NCBI GenBank assembly: GCA_026416815.1
Contig: JAOAEJ010000055.1
Span: 1 to 64,000, forward strand
Length of the DNA stretch: 64,000 nt
Source of the DNA: Clostridia bacterium
Lineage (GTDB): Bacteria; Bacillota; Clostridia; Acetivibrionales; DSM-2933
Reading direction: 5' to 3'
Shown here in pieces: positions 26,037 through 35,019 of this stretch (positions are counted from its first letter, which is position 1; each line of letters begins with the position of its first letter). The translations under genes and the position numbers were made by a program. Below the pieces are notes generated by a model. That model was not told the DNA's origin. It saw only the letters and a list, made by a program, of their open reading frames with translations, and did not search any database.

Positions 26037-26272
26037 CAACCCACGAATCTATTTATATATGTTGCAATAAATGTTTTACATGTTGATTAAAGTAATTGCT
26101 TTCGTAAAGCTTCAATAGCAACGGAAAGTACATTTGATGGAAACGTCTCTAGGGTCTTCACATAAATGTACTTTCCTCAGAGGTCACTTCTTACGGGTCA
26201 ATGAAGCTTCACTACAGTAATTACTTTATCCATGTAAAATATTTATTGCATTCTATATAGATTCGTGGGTTG
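26037..26272. terminator. Bidirectional terminator arms split by repeat B
   Basis: CAACCCACGAATCTAT (26037-26052) and ATAGATTCGTGGGTTG (26257-26272) are perfect inverted arms, now 204 bp apart, between convergent genes. Repeat B copy 1 fills the interval, as if it had inserted into the loop of a terminator hairpin. Confidence 0.6.
26059..26252 (+). repeat. Palindromic repeat family B, copy 1
   Basis: This is an imperfect inverted repeat of about 194 bp, with outer arms GTTGCAATAAATGTTTTACA / TGTAAAATATTTATTGCA and an inner hairpin GGAAAGTACATTT / AAATGTACTTTCC. A copy differing at only about a dozen positions lies in opposite orientation at 32459-32652. Confidence 0.85.
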
Positions 26273-26278
26273 TATATT

Positions 26279-28543
26279 TTAACCTACAATTCCATTGATA
26301 ACTCTTGACATTGGTCTGCCTTGTTCAAATTCCCACTGTACTCCGTATGGATCCAGCCAGTAGAAAAATGTTTGTGGGTCTGGAGAAAGCTTTTCCGGAT
26401 TCCAGTAGCCTTTTGTAAGCGGCATAATAATCTGAACGCCCTCTTGATTTTTTAGCCATTCATATGCGGCTTCTGCGTCAGCTACTTCAAGAGCTACATG
26501 GCGTATACCCCCAACGTCATTAGTCTTGTGGTAGTGAATTGTTTGATCTCCTTTTGGCTCTTCATACAGCATCAATTCCAGATGGAGTTGTGCATTGGGG
26601 TGGATCAGGAAACGAACCATAACTTTGCACTCGGTACCATCAGGGAAACCCGCGTCATGTCCAAAATGCTTACAAGTCTCTTCTGGAAGCCATAAGCTCC
26701 ATGCTTGCTGAAAACCAAGAACGCGGCTGTAGAACTCTGTTGCTTGCTCCATCATTTCCATGTCTGCAACAATTACGTTGATGTGTGAAAAACCTAAAAC
26801 AAAATTGGTTGGGTCCATTGCTGTTGGTGCAGGGAAGCCTTGGGGAACCTGAGCAATACCGGTTGGTATTGTGTACTCAAGGACATCAGAGGCGAGAGTG
26901 CAGGAGGCATCTTCTCCCATTATAAGCTCTACGATATGTACTGCAAGAGCTATTCCACAGTGAACACCGCCGGAAGTCATAAACTTGGAGATAGGCTGGT
27001 GTATATAATTGTCGGCATTGCGGGTATCTAATACAGTCAGATCAAGGCCTTCATCATCGCTCATTTTCTTCAGCTGCTGAAAACGCGTGTGATGGGTAGT
27101 TACCTTAAGACTATTAAGTACTTTAGCTTTAGCCAAGAGAAGCACTCCGGAGCAAATTCCTGCAACATAGGCGGCTGTTTTGCTTACTGATTGAATCCAG
27201 TTGGTAATTGCAGGGTCTTTTTCCTGCAGAGCAACTAAGGAGTCAATTCCCTGACCACCTACAACAACCAGAATATCAATGGCAGGATGATTGGAAAAAG
27301 TATAATCCGGTGTAAGGTTTATATAGCTTTGTACGCCGTTTTGTGGAGGCACCCCTGCATTTGATTTTTTTGGGCTGTCATCCTGGCCTACGGTAAATAC
27401 ATTGAAAACGGCAGTGTTATCACTATTTCTTGCTGCTCCCAAAACCTCAAATGCTCCTGCAAAGTCTTGTATTTCTATCTGATCAAATAGCAGTATACCT
27501 ACGTTTTTATGAATAATGCTGCCAGGGACAGGATTAAGGGGCAGGTTTATTATATTTGTAAAAGCGTTTTGGAATTCAATATTAGAAACACCTGTAACGA
27601 CGTCTATTGTCCTTATATTCTCGTCACGTGTAGAAATAGTCTGGCCGCAGTTGTTGTCTACAGCAGAATCGGTTGTAACAACATCAACCCTGAGGGATAC
27701 TTCTCTTGTATGTCTTAAATTGCCTGCCATGATTAAAGAAGCTAATGGATCAAAAATCGGTAATGGTATTGATTCTTTTGCTGGTCCAACGGCTTTTTGA
27801 ACGATGAGCTCTTTAGCAAGCTGTGCAACGGGGTCAGTTGCAGTAATCAAATCACTGTATTTTTCTTCTAAAAGTACATAGTCGCAAGCATCCAAAGGAA
27901 CCATAGTAATGGGAACGGGCATAGCTAATACTTTCTTCGCAGCAGCTGCGTCTAAGAATATATTCCATTCGGCATATATATTTGTTGAATAGACAGGCCC
28001 TTGATTCCAGTCGGGCTGAGAATTATTGAGGGCTGCAACATTTCCGTCAACGTATATTGCTCCACCCATAATTACAATACGTTCAATGTTTTCCAGCTTT
28101 GGCTTTAAGTCCAATGCTTTAGCTATATTAGTAAGACCGCCGAGGGAGAGAATTGTCGTCTGATTTTCTTCATCTTCCAGAGCGTCCTTTATAAATTCCC
28201 ATGCAGTGCGGGGATCAGCAGGTTCTGTTACAACCGGAAGTATGTTTCTTAGCCCGCAGACATCGTCCATAGTTTCTCTGAATGATTGTGGAAAACAGTG
28301 GTTGTATTCACTAGGGCTTGCTGCACCGGCACAAACGGGAGCATTAATATTGCCCATTTTGAGAAGGGATTGAGCAATGCTTACTCCATCAGCAAGGTGT
28401 GTTTCACCGCAGCCTGTCACTGTAATCCCAATAATATTGACGTTTGGATCTTTCATGAGCAGCAAGATTGACAGTATATCATCCCACCCCATGTCTGTGT
28501 CGATAATTACATTTTTAGGTACAAAACCTTTGTTAATAGCCAT
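26279..28543 (-). CDS. Three-domain fusion: nucleoside hydrolase, DJ-1/PfpI-like, glyoxalase-like
   Basis: This 754-aa protein joins three enzyme families. Residues about 10-320 form an IunH-type nucleoside hydrolase (NVIIDTDMGWDDILSILLLM, LSLGGLTNIAKAL, IVIMGGAI); the calcium-binding motif reads DTDMGWDD instead of the usual DTDPGxDD. Residues about 345-545 form a DJ-1/PfpI/GATase-1-like domain with VVVGGQGID and the nucleophile elbow AGICSGVLLLA. Residues about 590-750 are a vicinal-oxygen-chelate domain (FSHINVIVADMEMMEQATEF, then VGGIRHVALEVADAE). The parts suggest breakdown of a nucleoside-like or reactive-carbonyl compound, but the substrate is unknown. The ribosome site AAAGGAGAG precedes the ATG. 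No signal peptide. It is a single gene. Confidence 0.85.
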   Translation of the reverse strand: MAINKGFVPKNVIIDTDMGWDDILSILLLMKDPNVNIIGITVTGCGETHLADGVSIAQSLLKMGNINAPVCAGAASPSEYNHCFPQSFRETMDDVCGLRNILPVVTEPADPRTAWEFIKDALEDEENQTTILSLGGLTNIAKALDLKPKLENIERIVIMGGAIYVDGNVAALNNSQPDWNQGPVYSTNIYAEWNIFLDAAAAKKVLAMPVPITMVPLDACDYVLLEEKYSDLITATDPVAQLAKELIVQKAVGPAKESIPLPIFDPLASLIMAGNLRHTREVSLRVDVVTTDSAVDNNCGQTISTRDENIRTIDVVTGVSNIEFQNAFTNIINLPLNPVPGSIIHKNVGILLFDQIEIQDFAGAFEVLGAARNSDNTAVFNVFTVGQDDSPKKSNAGVPPQNGVQSYINLTPDYTFSNHPAIDILVVVGGQGIDSLVALQEKDPAITNWIQSVSKTAAYVAGICSGVLLLAKAKVLNSLKVTTHHTRFQQLKKMSDDEGLDLTVLDTRNADNYIHQPISKFMTSGGVHCGIALAVHIVELIMGEDASCTLASDVLEYTIPTGIAQVPQGFPAPTAMDPTNFVLGFSHINVIVADMEMMEQATEFYSRVLGFQQAWSLWLPEETCKHFGHDAGFPDGTECKVMVRFLIHPNAQLHLELMLYEEPKGDQTIHYHKTNDVGGIRHVALEVADAEAAYEWLKNQEGVQIIMPLTKGYWNPEKLSPDPQTFFYWLDPYGVQWEFEQGRPMSRVINGIVG

Positions 28544-28621
28544 AATATTCTCTCCTTTGTTGTTAATTTATTAGATGTATGATTGATGAAATATGTATTC
28601 CTATATCGAAGAGTAAGTGTA

Positions 28622-28719
28622 GATAGTTTAGGTTGAAAGTGATTTTATCCGGCTAGGAAACCACCACTTGCCACAGTTGTTTCCCTAGCGGTCAATCACT
28701 AAGTTCAACCTAAACGATC
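28622..28719. repeat. Palindromic repeat family A, copy 3
   Basis: This 98-bp inverted repeat (GATAGTTTAGG ... CCTAAACGATC) has the loop CACTTGCCACAG. The inner arm CCGGCTAGGAAA / TTTCCCTAGCGG is partly mispaired. It ends 5 bp before the stop codon side of the next minus-strand gene. Confidence 0.85.
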
Positions 28720-28723
28720 TTTA

Positions 28724-29806
28724 TTACTTATTAAAAACTGTCTTGAAGTTTTCTTTTATGCTGACTAGATTCCACTTGTTTTCTTTTGCTGTATTTTCTA
28801 TTCCCAGCTTGGTTGCTGAATCGGGGTAGTTATATTCTCTTTTTTCATCATCATGAACCAATAAACAGGACATGTTTGGATAGGTATTAGTGGATGCACT
28901 GGTGAGCATCTGATAGTCATCAGCAGTGTTTCCGAAGGCAAATATAGGCTTCTTTCCCGTACGGTAATAGATATTTACAGCTTTTACATCCTGCAAATTT
29001 CTTGGTTCAATGTAGTTGGTTTCACGAATAAATTGTGGCGAAAGGCCTGAGGAAACGGTGTAAAATTTGGGTGAAAGCTTTAGAAGTGTACCGATTTCAT
29101 GATCTCTAGGCAAGTTAAGAGTATCATCGCATGCTCCCCAGATAAGCCCCACCTCAGAGCCGGAGACGATATATACCTGGAATTTGTTTTTTTCCAGAAG
29201 CGTTATCAATTCCAGCATAGGCTTAAAAAAGGTCTGTTTTAATGTTATGTTATATTTAGTATTTTTTGTGTTAGCCATATAATTCTTTACGTAGTTAACG
29301 TAATCATCCTGAGTATAATTGGGATAAAACGCCTGAGTCATAATATCTACTGCGTCATTTTCAAGGGCCTGTATGTTTTTTTGATTATCAGGAGCAGTAT
29401 AATAGTTATAAGCTTCAGCGTATATTTTCTGCTTTAGGAGAGCAGGGTTTTTTAATGATTGCTCATATAAATAGTTCTGTGCAACATTCATTTCCAGCCA
29501 AAGAGGCTTTTCACAAATAATAGTTCCATCCATGTCCAGTGTTGCAATTCTATCCTTTTCCGGGACAAAGCTTTTTTTGCTACTGTCAGTCACAGAGGTA
29601 ATAAAGTTCAGAATTTTTGTTTTCATTGCTGTATTGTTCCATGAAGGCAGCGGGTCAGCTGTGGTTGTCACAGCTTGCTTATTAGCAGATGCTTCATTTG
29701 ACATGCCGGGGGTACAGGCATAAAAAGAGATGGTGACCAGGCAAGCCAATATCAAGATAGTGATAGTTACATTTTTAGGTTTGAAATGTTCTCTGAAAAA
29801 AGTCAC
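28724..29806 (-). CDS. Membrane-anchored HAD-family phosphatase
   Basis: This is a 360-aa protein. The N-terminal hydrophobic stretch (residues about 12-31) ends in FYAC, a possible lipobox that would make it a lipoprotein. The HAD motif I is TLDMDGTIICEK (DxDGT), motif II lies in VYIVSGSEVG, and motif III/IV is probably PIFAFGNTADDYQML. The large helical insert between motif I and II and the mature length resemble secreted acid phosphatase-like HAD hydrolases that work at the cell surface. The substrate is not known. It is a single gene, same strand as the fusion gene but separated by a repeat. Confidence 0.8.
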   Translation of the reverse strand: MTFFREHFKPKNVTITILILACLVTISFYACTPGMSNEASANKQAVTTTADPLPSWNNTAMKTKILNFITSVTDSSKKSFVPEKDRIATLDMDGTIICEKPLWLEMNVAQNYLYEQSLKNPALLKQKIYAEAYNYYTAPDNQKNIQALENDAVDIMTQAFYPNYTQDDYVNYVKNYMANTKNTKYNITLKQTFFKPMLELITLLEKNKFQVYIVSGSEVGLIWGACDDTLNLPRDHEIGTLLKLSPKFYTVSSGLSPQFIRETNYIEPRNLQDVKAVNIYYRTGKKPIFAFGNTADDYQMLTSASTNTYPNMSCLLVHDDEKREYNYPDSATKLGIENTAKENKWNLVSIKENFKTVFNK

Positions 29807-30159
29807 AGTTTTTTCCCTCCAAGCTTTATTAATATGGTGTAGAAGTTTTGCTGATAGACTTATAGTATAGTTTTTTTCTCCATTTGTAATAATGTTTGCC
29901 TGACATGCAGATTTAACGACATTAAATACGGAAAAACACGTATAAAGAAATTAAAAATGGGGCAAACTAAATAGTTATTTAAGAAAAGAATCAAAGTATG
30001 TTGTAAAATTTTGTTTGCACATTGAAGGAGTTGAGAGTGGGTTTGTAGAATGTAAGGGAGGAGAAGTGTGTGTGCTGCAACTCTTTTGGGGGAGTGCAAC
30101 CTACTTTTATAGACAGTGGTTTAGGTTGAATATATTACTTAAGGAAGTTGAGTAAATCT
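29807..30159. other. Divergent spacer
   Basis: No gene is seen. Short palindromic or promoter-like stretches are not convincing. TGGTTTAGGTTGAA at 30117-30130 resembles the outer arm of repeat family A, but no second arm is present. Confidence 0.45.
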
Positions 30160-32436
30160 ATGCCGAACATAAGCGACATTTATCTATATAACGAAACTAC
30201 TAAAAAAAATGAGAATATCGTTTTTTGGTCTGGCGGGAATTCTCCAACTCAAAAAATGTTTAATCTGGACTACGACACTACATTGCTGCGATTTAAAGCT
30301 TTGTATCTGCTTTCTGATAAAATTGTTGCTGCCGCTTCCTTTTATTTTGAATCTCAAATTTCAAGGTTGATAACTTCGGAACTAAAAGATGTTTTTGTAA
30401 ACGGCGAAGCACTGTACTTTATAGATGAAAATATTGAAAACTTTAAAGAACACGGTTTGTTGAAAATCGGCAAAAGCCCTGAGAAGCTAACAGCGTATAG
30501 CGATAAGGAACAAGTAATGCTATACGGGAGTGAGCTTAATAGCTTAGGCTACATATTGAGAAGAAAACCGGAATCAATCAGCACAAAAATGAAAGATTTG
30601 TGGATAGGAGATTTATACTCATCAAGTGATGAATCGGTTGGAAGGTTTTTGGAGTACAATTATGCCGATAAAAGCTATTTAACGGAGCTAAGATTAAAAT
30701 TGGCAGACATTGCATTAAAATGCCAGGCAGATTTTGTATGGGAGTATGTAGAACCCGCAATTAGAGCTTGGGATATGAAAATTCCTGAAGGCTTTTTTAG
30801 GTACAGCCGTAAGAGATTAGCGGAGATTTATTCCATAGCGACTGTTAAACTGTTGGGCATCAATATAGATAGTAATCTTGGCGGCCTTTTTGAATATGAT
30901 ACTGATTTATTTACCAAATGTATGCGCTCGCTGGGCGTTGGTGAACAGCTATATAAGATAACGCCAAATGAATTACAAAAGCTTAAAAAAGATGATGTTT
31001 TTCAAGAGTTTAAAAAGTTTTATTCAAACCTGTTGAAATCCGTTGACTATAACTTTAATAATATAAGCTATGATCTATCAGCGTTAAGTCATGCACTTAA
31101 TATATACGAGACTGGTACACAACAAAAGAAAAAATTTATAAGCTGGTATTTCAAGCAAAATAAGCAGCATTCAAGATATAGAGAACCTTTATCTGCATTA
31201 TTGGATATTTATGATAAAATTATTAATAAAGCATATTCCGATTCAAGTTTCATATCTGACGCAGTACTTAATATATCAAAATATAATGGGCGTACAAATA
31301 ACGGGGTCATACTGCCCCCTACTTTTTTAAGGAGATGTGATATTGTGGAAAACAATCAACGTAAAACTGATATTATAGTAGTAGCAGCTTTAGATAAGGA
31401 AAGAGAAGCGATACTTAGACATATAGATAAGTATCGCCAAGCTGAAACTAATGGAATGATTTATTATGAGTGTGAATTGGAAAGTGATTTTCACAAAGAA
31501 CCTGTACGAATAGCTGTTGTATCTCTGCCTGGTATGGGGAATGAAAATGCGGCAATTACAGCAGCAAAATCAATTGAATTTTTTAATCCTGAAGCAGTAA
31601 TTGTTACAGGCATTCTGGCAGGTCTAAAAAAGAGTGATAAAGATGAAAAGCTGCTTGGTGATGTAATTTTTGCAGAGCAAATTGTTGGATATGAACCGGC
31701 AAAAGTAACGCAGGAAGGTACAAAAAGAAGATTCGATGTATTGAGGAGCGGTTATCATCTCTTAATGGCTGCCAGAAATTTGCCTATGAATAAGTGGGTA
31801 CTGGAATCAAAGATAGACCGTCCCGACGGTGACAGGATTATTCCAAAGGTTCATTTTGGAGTTATATTATCCGGGGATAAGGTGGTTTCGGATACTAACT
31901 TTGCTGACGAGATAAAAAGCTCATGGGTACAAGCTATCGGGCTTGAAATGGAAGGCTACGGCACAGCCTTGGCTGCATTTCAGTCTCTGAACAATGTCGA
32001 AATGGCATTAATAAAAAGTATATGTGATTGGGCAAGTCCGGATAAAAATGATGAGTGGCAGCTATACGCGGCCGATATTGCAGCAGCATATACAGTAGCA
32101 TTAATTAAAAATCTAAGGTTAAAAAGAGCAGCTGAAGCCAGCCAGGGAAGAAGTAGTGATAACTACCAGGAAAGTACTGATGTAGTGATTGATTATGACA
32201 AGCTTTTTTCCGGTAAAGCTATTTTAGAATTAAATGAGAGGCTAAATGATAGCTGGGAGGAAATCGCTATATATTGTGAAATCCCGCCAATATCCTATAA
32301 CGCGTTTAAAAAAGGAAAAGAAATAAACGATATAGTTAATTGGCTGCGGACAAGAAAGAAATTGAATTTGTTTATAGACGCTGTCAAATACCTTAAGAGA
32401 GATGATATTACAGAGGATTTTTTTAAAAATATTTAG
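30160..32436 (+). CDS. Large candidate defence protein: unknown N-terminus, nucleosidase domain, death-like C-terminal domain
   Basis: This protein has about 758 aa. Residues 1-390 are helical, without recognised family. Residues about 402-655 are a nucleoside phosphorylase/MTA-SAH nucleosidase-like domain: DIIVVAALDKEREAILRHI, VVSLPGMGNENAAITA, VIVTGILAG, LGDVIFAEQI, GVILSGDKVV and the nucleoside-binding IGLEMEGYG. Residues about 680-758 form a small helical domain (LELNERLNDSWEEIAIYCEI, NDIVNWLRTRKKLNLFIDAV) like the effector-associated/death-like domains of bacterial conflict systems. Likely role: depletion of a nucleotide when infection is sensed. Start: ATG 30160, 12 nt after AAGGAAG. 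A second in-frame start at 31345 has its own ribosome site. Confidence 0.75.
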   Translation: MPNISDIYLYNETTKKNENIVFWSGGNSPTQKMFNLDYDTTLLRFKALYLLSDKIVAAASFYFESQISRLITSELKDVFVNGEALYFIDENIENFKEHGLLKIGKSPEKLTAYSDKEQVMLYGSELNSLGYILRRKPESISTKMKDLWIGDLYSSSDESVGRFLEYNYADKSYLTELRLKLADIALKCQADFVWEYVEPAIRAWDMKIPEGFFRYSRKRLAEIYSIATVKLLGINIDSNLGGLFEYDTDLFTKCMRSLGVGEQLYKITPNELQKLKKDDVFQEFKKFYSNLLKSVDYNFNNISYDLSALSHALNIYETGTQQKKKFISWYFKQNKQHSRYREPLSALLDIYDKIINKAYSDSSFISDAVLNISKYNGRTNNGVILPPTFLRRCDIVENNQRKTDIIVVAALDKEREAILRHIDKYRQAETNGMIYYECELESDFHKEPVRIAVVSLPGMGNENAAITAAKSIEFFNPEAVIVTGILAGLKKSDKDEKLLGDVIFAEQIVGYEPAKVTQEGTKRRFDVLRSGYHLLMAARNLPMNKWVLESKIDRPDGDRIIPKVHFGVILSGDKVVSDTNFADEIKSSWVQAIGLEMEGYGTALAAFQSLNNVEMALIKSICDWASPDKNDEWQLYAADIAAAYTVALIKNLRLKRAAEASQGRSSDNYQESTDVVIDYDKLFSGKAILELNERLNDSWEEIAIYCEIPPISYNAFKKGKEINDIVNWLRTRKKLNLFIDAVKYLKRDDITEDFFKNI
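31329..31347 (+). promoter_or_regulatory. Internal ribosome site and GTG start within the nucleosidase gene
   Basis: AAGGAG (31329-31334) lies 10 nt before an in-frame GTG (31345-31347), exactly at the junction between the unknown N-terminal part and the nucleosidase domain. It could yield a separate 363-aa nucleosidase-effector polypeptide. Confidence 0.5.
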
Positions 32437-32458
32437 ATGAAAAATATTTACTATATAA

Positions 32459-32652
32459 AATGCAATAAATATTTTACATGGATAAAGTAATTGCTGTAGT
32501 GAAGCTTCAGTGACCCGTAAGAAGCGACCTCTGAGGAAAGTACATTTATGCGAAGACCCTAGAGACATTTCCGTCAAATGTACTTTCCGATGCTATTGAA
32601 GCTTTACGGAAGCAATTACTTTAATCAACATGTAAACATTTATTGCAACATA
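32459..32652 (-). repeat. Palindromic repeat family B, copy 2 (inverted)
   Basis: The reverse complement matches copy 1 at 26059-26252 almost throughout. Here it lies between two same-strand genes and lacks the outer CAACCCACGAATC arms, which shows that those arms are not part of the element. Confidence 0.85.
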
Positions 32653-32678
32653 TATAAGTGGTGGAAAGGGATGGGGGA

Positions 32679-33329
32679 ATGTATAAAACAAATGCAGAAA
32701 AGAAAATTTGGATAGCGGCAATTGGTTGTCCGGCAACAGGTAAAACTACTTTGTTAAAGAGATTGGTAGAAGCATTCCCTGAATATTCATATTCCGGCAA
32801 TGATCAAATAATCACTGAGGGAACAATCCTAAACTTCTACCACAAAAAGCTGTTTATTGAAAACGACCACTCGTTTTTTTTCAGATTTCAGATGGAAGTT
32901 CTTCCGCTGCGATTTTCGCAGTCTGAAAATGCGCCTGACTATTCCCTTGTAGACGAAACGATTTTCAGCACTTTAGCATATACTAAAGCCTTATTGAAGC
33001 TAAAGTGGATTAAAGATTATGAATACCACACATTTTATCAAAACTATTTAAATTATTTAAAGTTCATGAATAAACCTGCCAAAGTGCTATACCTGAAATG
33101 TGATACACTTTTTGTAGTGCTATCCAGAATAGCACGTCGAGGGCGGCAAATAGAGAAGAAATATTCAATTGAATACATAGAAGCATTGCAGCAGGGGTTC
33201 GCTGAAGTTGCCCAAGAACTAATTGATGAAAAGTATGATGTAGTGGAGCTGAATACAGAGTGTTGTACAGAAGATGAGCTATTTGAAACCATAGAGAAAG
33301 AATTAACTGCCTTGCTTCCTGGTTTATAA
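32679..33329 (+). CDS. Deoxynucleoside kinase-like P-loop protein
   Basis: This is a 216-aa protein with Walker A GCPATGKTT (about residues 15-23), SYSGNDQIITEG, a VDETIFSTLAY motif in the place of the ERS/DRS substrate motif of deoxynucleoside kinases, and a LID region RIARRGRQIEKKYSIEYIEAL that closely follows the dNK pattern (R-x-R-x-R-x-x-E ... YL). It should phosphorylate a deoxynucleoside using ATP. The start at ATG 32679 follows GGAAAGGG; an upstream GTG at 32658 has no ribosome site. It follows the nucleosidase-effector gene, with a repeat between. A link through nucleotide metabolism is possible but unproved. Confidence 0.75.
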   Translation: MYKTNAEKKIWIAAIGCPATGKTTLLKRLVEAFPEYSYSGNDQIITEGTILNFYHKKLFIENDHSFFFRFQMEVLPLRFSQSENAPDYSLVDETIFSTLAYTKALLKLKWIKDYEYHTFYQNYLNYLKFMNKPAKVLYLKCDTLFVVLSRIARRGRQIEKKYSIEYIEALQQGFAEVAQELIDEKYDVVELNTECCTEDELFETIEKELTALLPGL

Positions 33330-33353
33330 GTATATTCAGTTAGGAACGATATA

Positions 33354-33439
33354 GTGAGGGAGTGTTAAAGTAGGGACTGCACCCGGAGAAGCTCTTGTGA
33401 ATATGGCTTCGGCCAAGGGGTCGACTCCCCTTAGCTCCA
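33354..33439 (+). other. tmRNA (ssrA) 3'-end fragment, likely attachment-site scar
   Basis: GTGAGGGAGTGTTAAAGT, then GCACCCGGAGAAGCTCTTGT, then GGGGTCGACTCCCCTTAGCT up to CCA resemble the last pseudoknot, T-arm and acceptor end of clostridial tmRNA. The 5' part and the tag reading frame are absent. Many integrases target the 3' end of ssrA and duplicate it, which would leave such a fragment. Confidence 0.55.
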
Positions 33440-33446
33440 TCGAAAT

Positions 33447-33481
33447 GAAAAGTATCACCAGAAAATGGTGCTGCTTTTTGA
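33447..33481 (+). terminator. Terminator after the tmRNA-like fragment
   Basis: AAAAGTATCACC ... GGTGCTGCTTTTTG forms a stem around AGAAAAT, nearly the same as at 12232-12265. Confidence 0.65.
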
Positions 33482-33722
33482 TTTTATGGGATAGTTGGGG
33501 TATACCTCAAAATATTAGTGTAATAAGTTGCCAAATGGGTTTATATTGCGTGTATGAAATTATAAAAATTGCCCGTAACTTATAGGTGGATGAATACTAA
33601 AGTGGGAAAAATAAAAAAAAATTTCAAAATACATTGATAAGTAAACATTATAATGATACTATCTTTTTATAAATGGGCATAATTATATAAAAAGTCTGTT
33701 TAGGATGAAAGAGGTTGATGTT

Positions 33723-35015
33723 ATGTTAGCTGAGTTTAACTTTAGTAATTTTGCTTCATATTTTAGTAACGCAAGCCTATGTATGAAAGCAGCAGGAGCA
33801 AATAAGGAATTTAAATACCTAAACACATTTGAAAATGAGCATGGTGAATTCTTAAAAAGCTGCTTAGTATACGGAGCCAATGGTAGTGGAAAAAGCAACT
33901 TCATAAAAGCTATTAGTTTTATGAAGGACATGGTTATGCTTTCGTTTGAAAGAGAAAATATCACTAAGTCCTGTAGCAAGTTTCTTTTTTCTAGCAATTC
34001 AAAAGACAGCGCTTCAAATTTTGAAGTAGTTTTTGTTGCTGATGGAGATAAAACGCAAACAATTTATAAATATGGATTTGAAATACTAAATGAAAAGATA
34101 AGTAAAGAGTGGCTTTATAGAAAATCTCAAAGAATAATTCCAATATTTGAAAGAACAAGCCCTAATTTTCAGGATATTAAAATCTTGGGCAAAACTATGA
34201 AAAAAGCTGAATCTATTAAGCAATATACTAGGGAAAATGCGTTATTTATATCTACGGCGTATAAATTTAATATCCCAATAGCTGAAATAGTTAGGCAATG
34301 GTTTGAAAAGTTAGTTATTATAGACTTTGATGTTTTACCTGGTTATACTGCTAAACTAATAAGCGAAAATGAATCTGTTTATAAGCCATGGATACTTAAA
34401 TACTTAAAAAGGGCGGACTTTGGAATTTCGGATTTGGTAGTAGAAATAAAGGATTTTAAGGTTAAAGAAGAGAGTCCATTAAAACCTGTGCTTGATAAAT
34501 TATATGAGTTTATGGAAAATCATATAGATAGCGAAGAAGTGGTTGGATACTTACAAAAAAAAGTAGATATAAAATCTAAGCATGGTATATATAACGATAA
34601 CAAGGAATTAGTAGGAAGCAAATATCTTTCATTCTTAGAATATCAATCAGATGGTACAATTAAATTTTTTGAGATAATCGGGCCAATTATTGATGCGTTA
34701 GTAAATAGAAAGGTATTAATTATTGATGAGATTGATTCAAGACTACATTGTGCGATTGTAAGGTTTATAATTTCACTTTTCCATTCAATTGACACAAATG
34801 GAAATAATGCACAACTCATTGCAACTACTCATGATGTCTTACTACTTGAGGAAGATATAAGAAGAGACCAAATATGGTTTGTTCAAAAAAATGAGTATGG
34901 GGAAAGTGAGATATATTCTCTTATCGATTTTAAGGGTATCAAAAAAAATGATTTGCTCCTTAAGAAGTACTTACTGGGTTCATTTGGAGCTATACCCTTT
35001 ATTGAGAAAGTGTGA
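33723..35015 (+). CDS. AAA ATPase of a RloAB/AbiL-like defence pair
   Basis: This is a 430-aa protein with Walker A YGANGSGKSNF near residue 50, a long helical middle, then SFLEYQSDGTIKFFEI (signature-like), VLIIDEIDSRLH (Walker B) and QLIATTHDVLLL (switch His). This is the AAA_15/AAA_21 layout of RloA/AbiLi and similar OLD-like ATPases. They pair with a Toprim/RloB protein, as here, where the second gene starts 4 nt downstream. AbiL protects lactococci from phages, probably through the ATPase sensing infection and activating the nuclease-like partner. Start: ATG 33723 with GAGG 8 nt upstream; the ATG at 33705 lacks a site. The stop is within a compact operon. Confidence 0.85.
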   Translation: MLAEFNFSNFASYFSNASLCMKAAGANKEFKYLNTFENEHGEFLKSCLVYGANGSGKSNFIKAISFMKDMVMLSFERENITKSCSKFLFSSNSKDSASNFEVVFVADGDKTQTIYKYGFEILNEKISKEWLYRKSQRIIPIFERTSPNFQDIKILGKTMKKAESIKQYTRENALFISTAYKFNIPIAEIVRQWFEKLVIIDFDVLPGYTAKLISENESVYKPWILKYLKRADFGISDLVVEIKDFKVKEESPLKPVLDKLYEFMENHIDSEEVVGYLQKKVDIKSKHGIYNDNKELVGSKYLSFLEYQSDGTIKFFEIIGPIIDALVNRKVLIIDEIDSRLHCAIVRFIISLFHSIDTNGNNAQLIATTHDVLLLEEDIRRDQIWFVQKNEYGESEIYSLIDFKGIKKNDLLLKKYLLGSFGAIPFIEKV

Positions 35016-35019
35016 CAGT

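Noticed and set aside
33354..33439. Complete tmRNA gene
   Set aside because: Only the 3' end is present; no 5' acceptor half or tag reading frame lies upstream.
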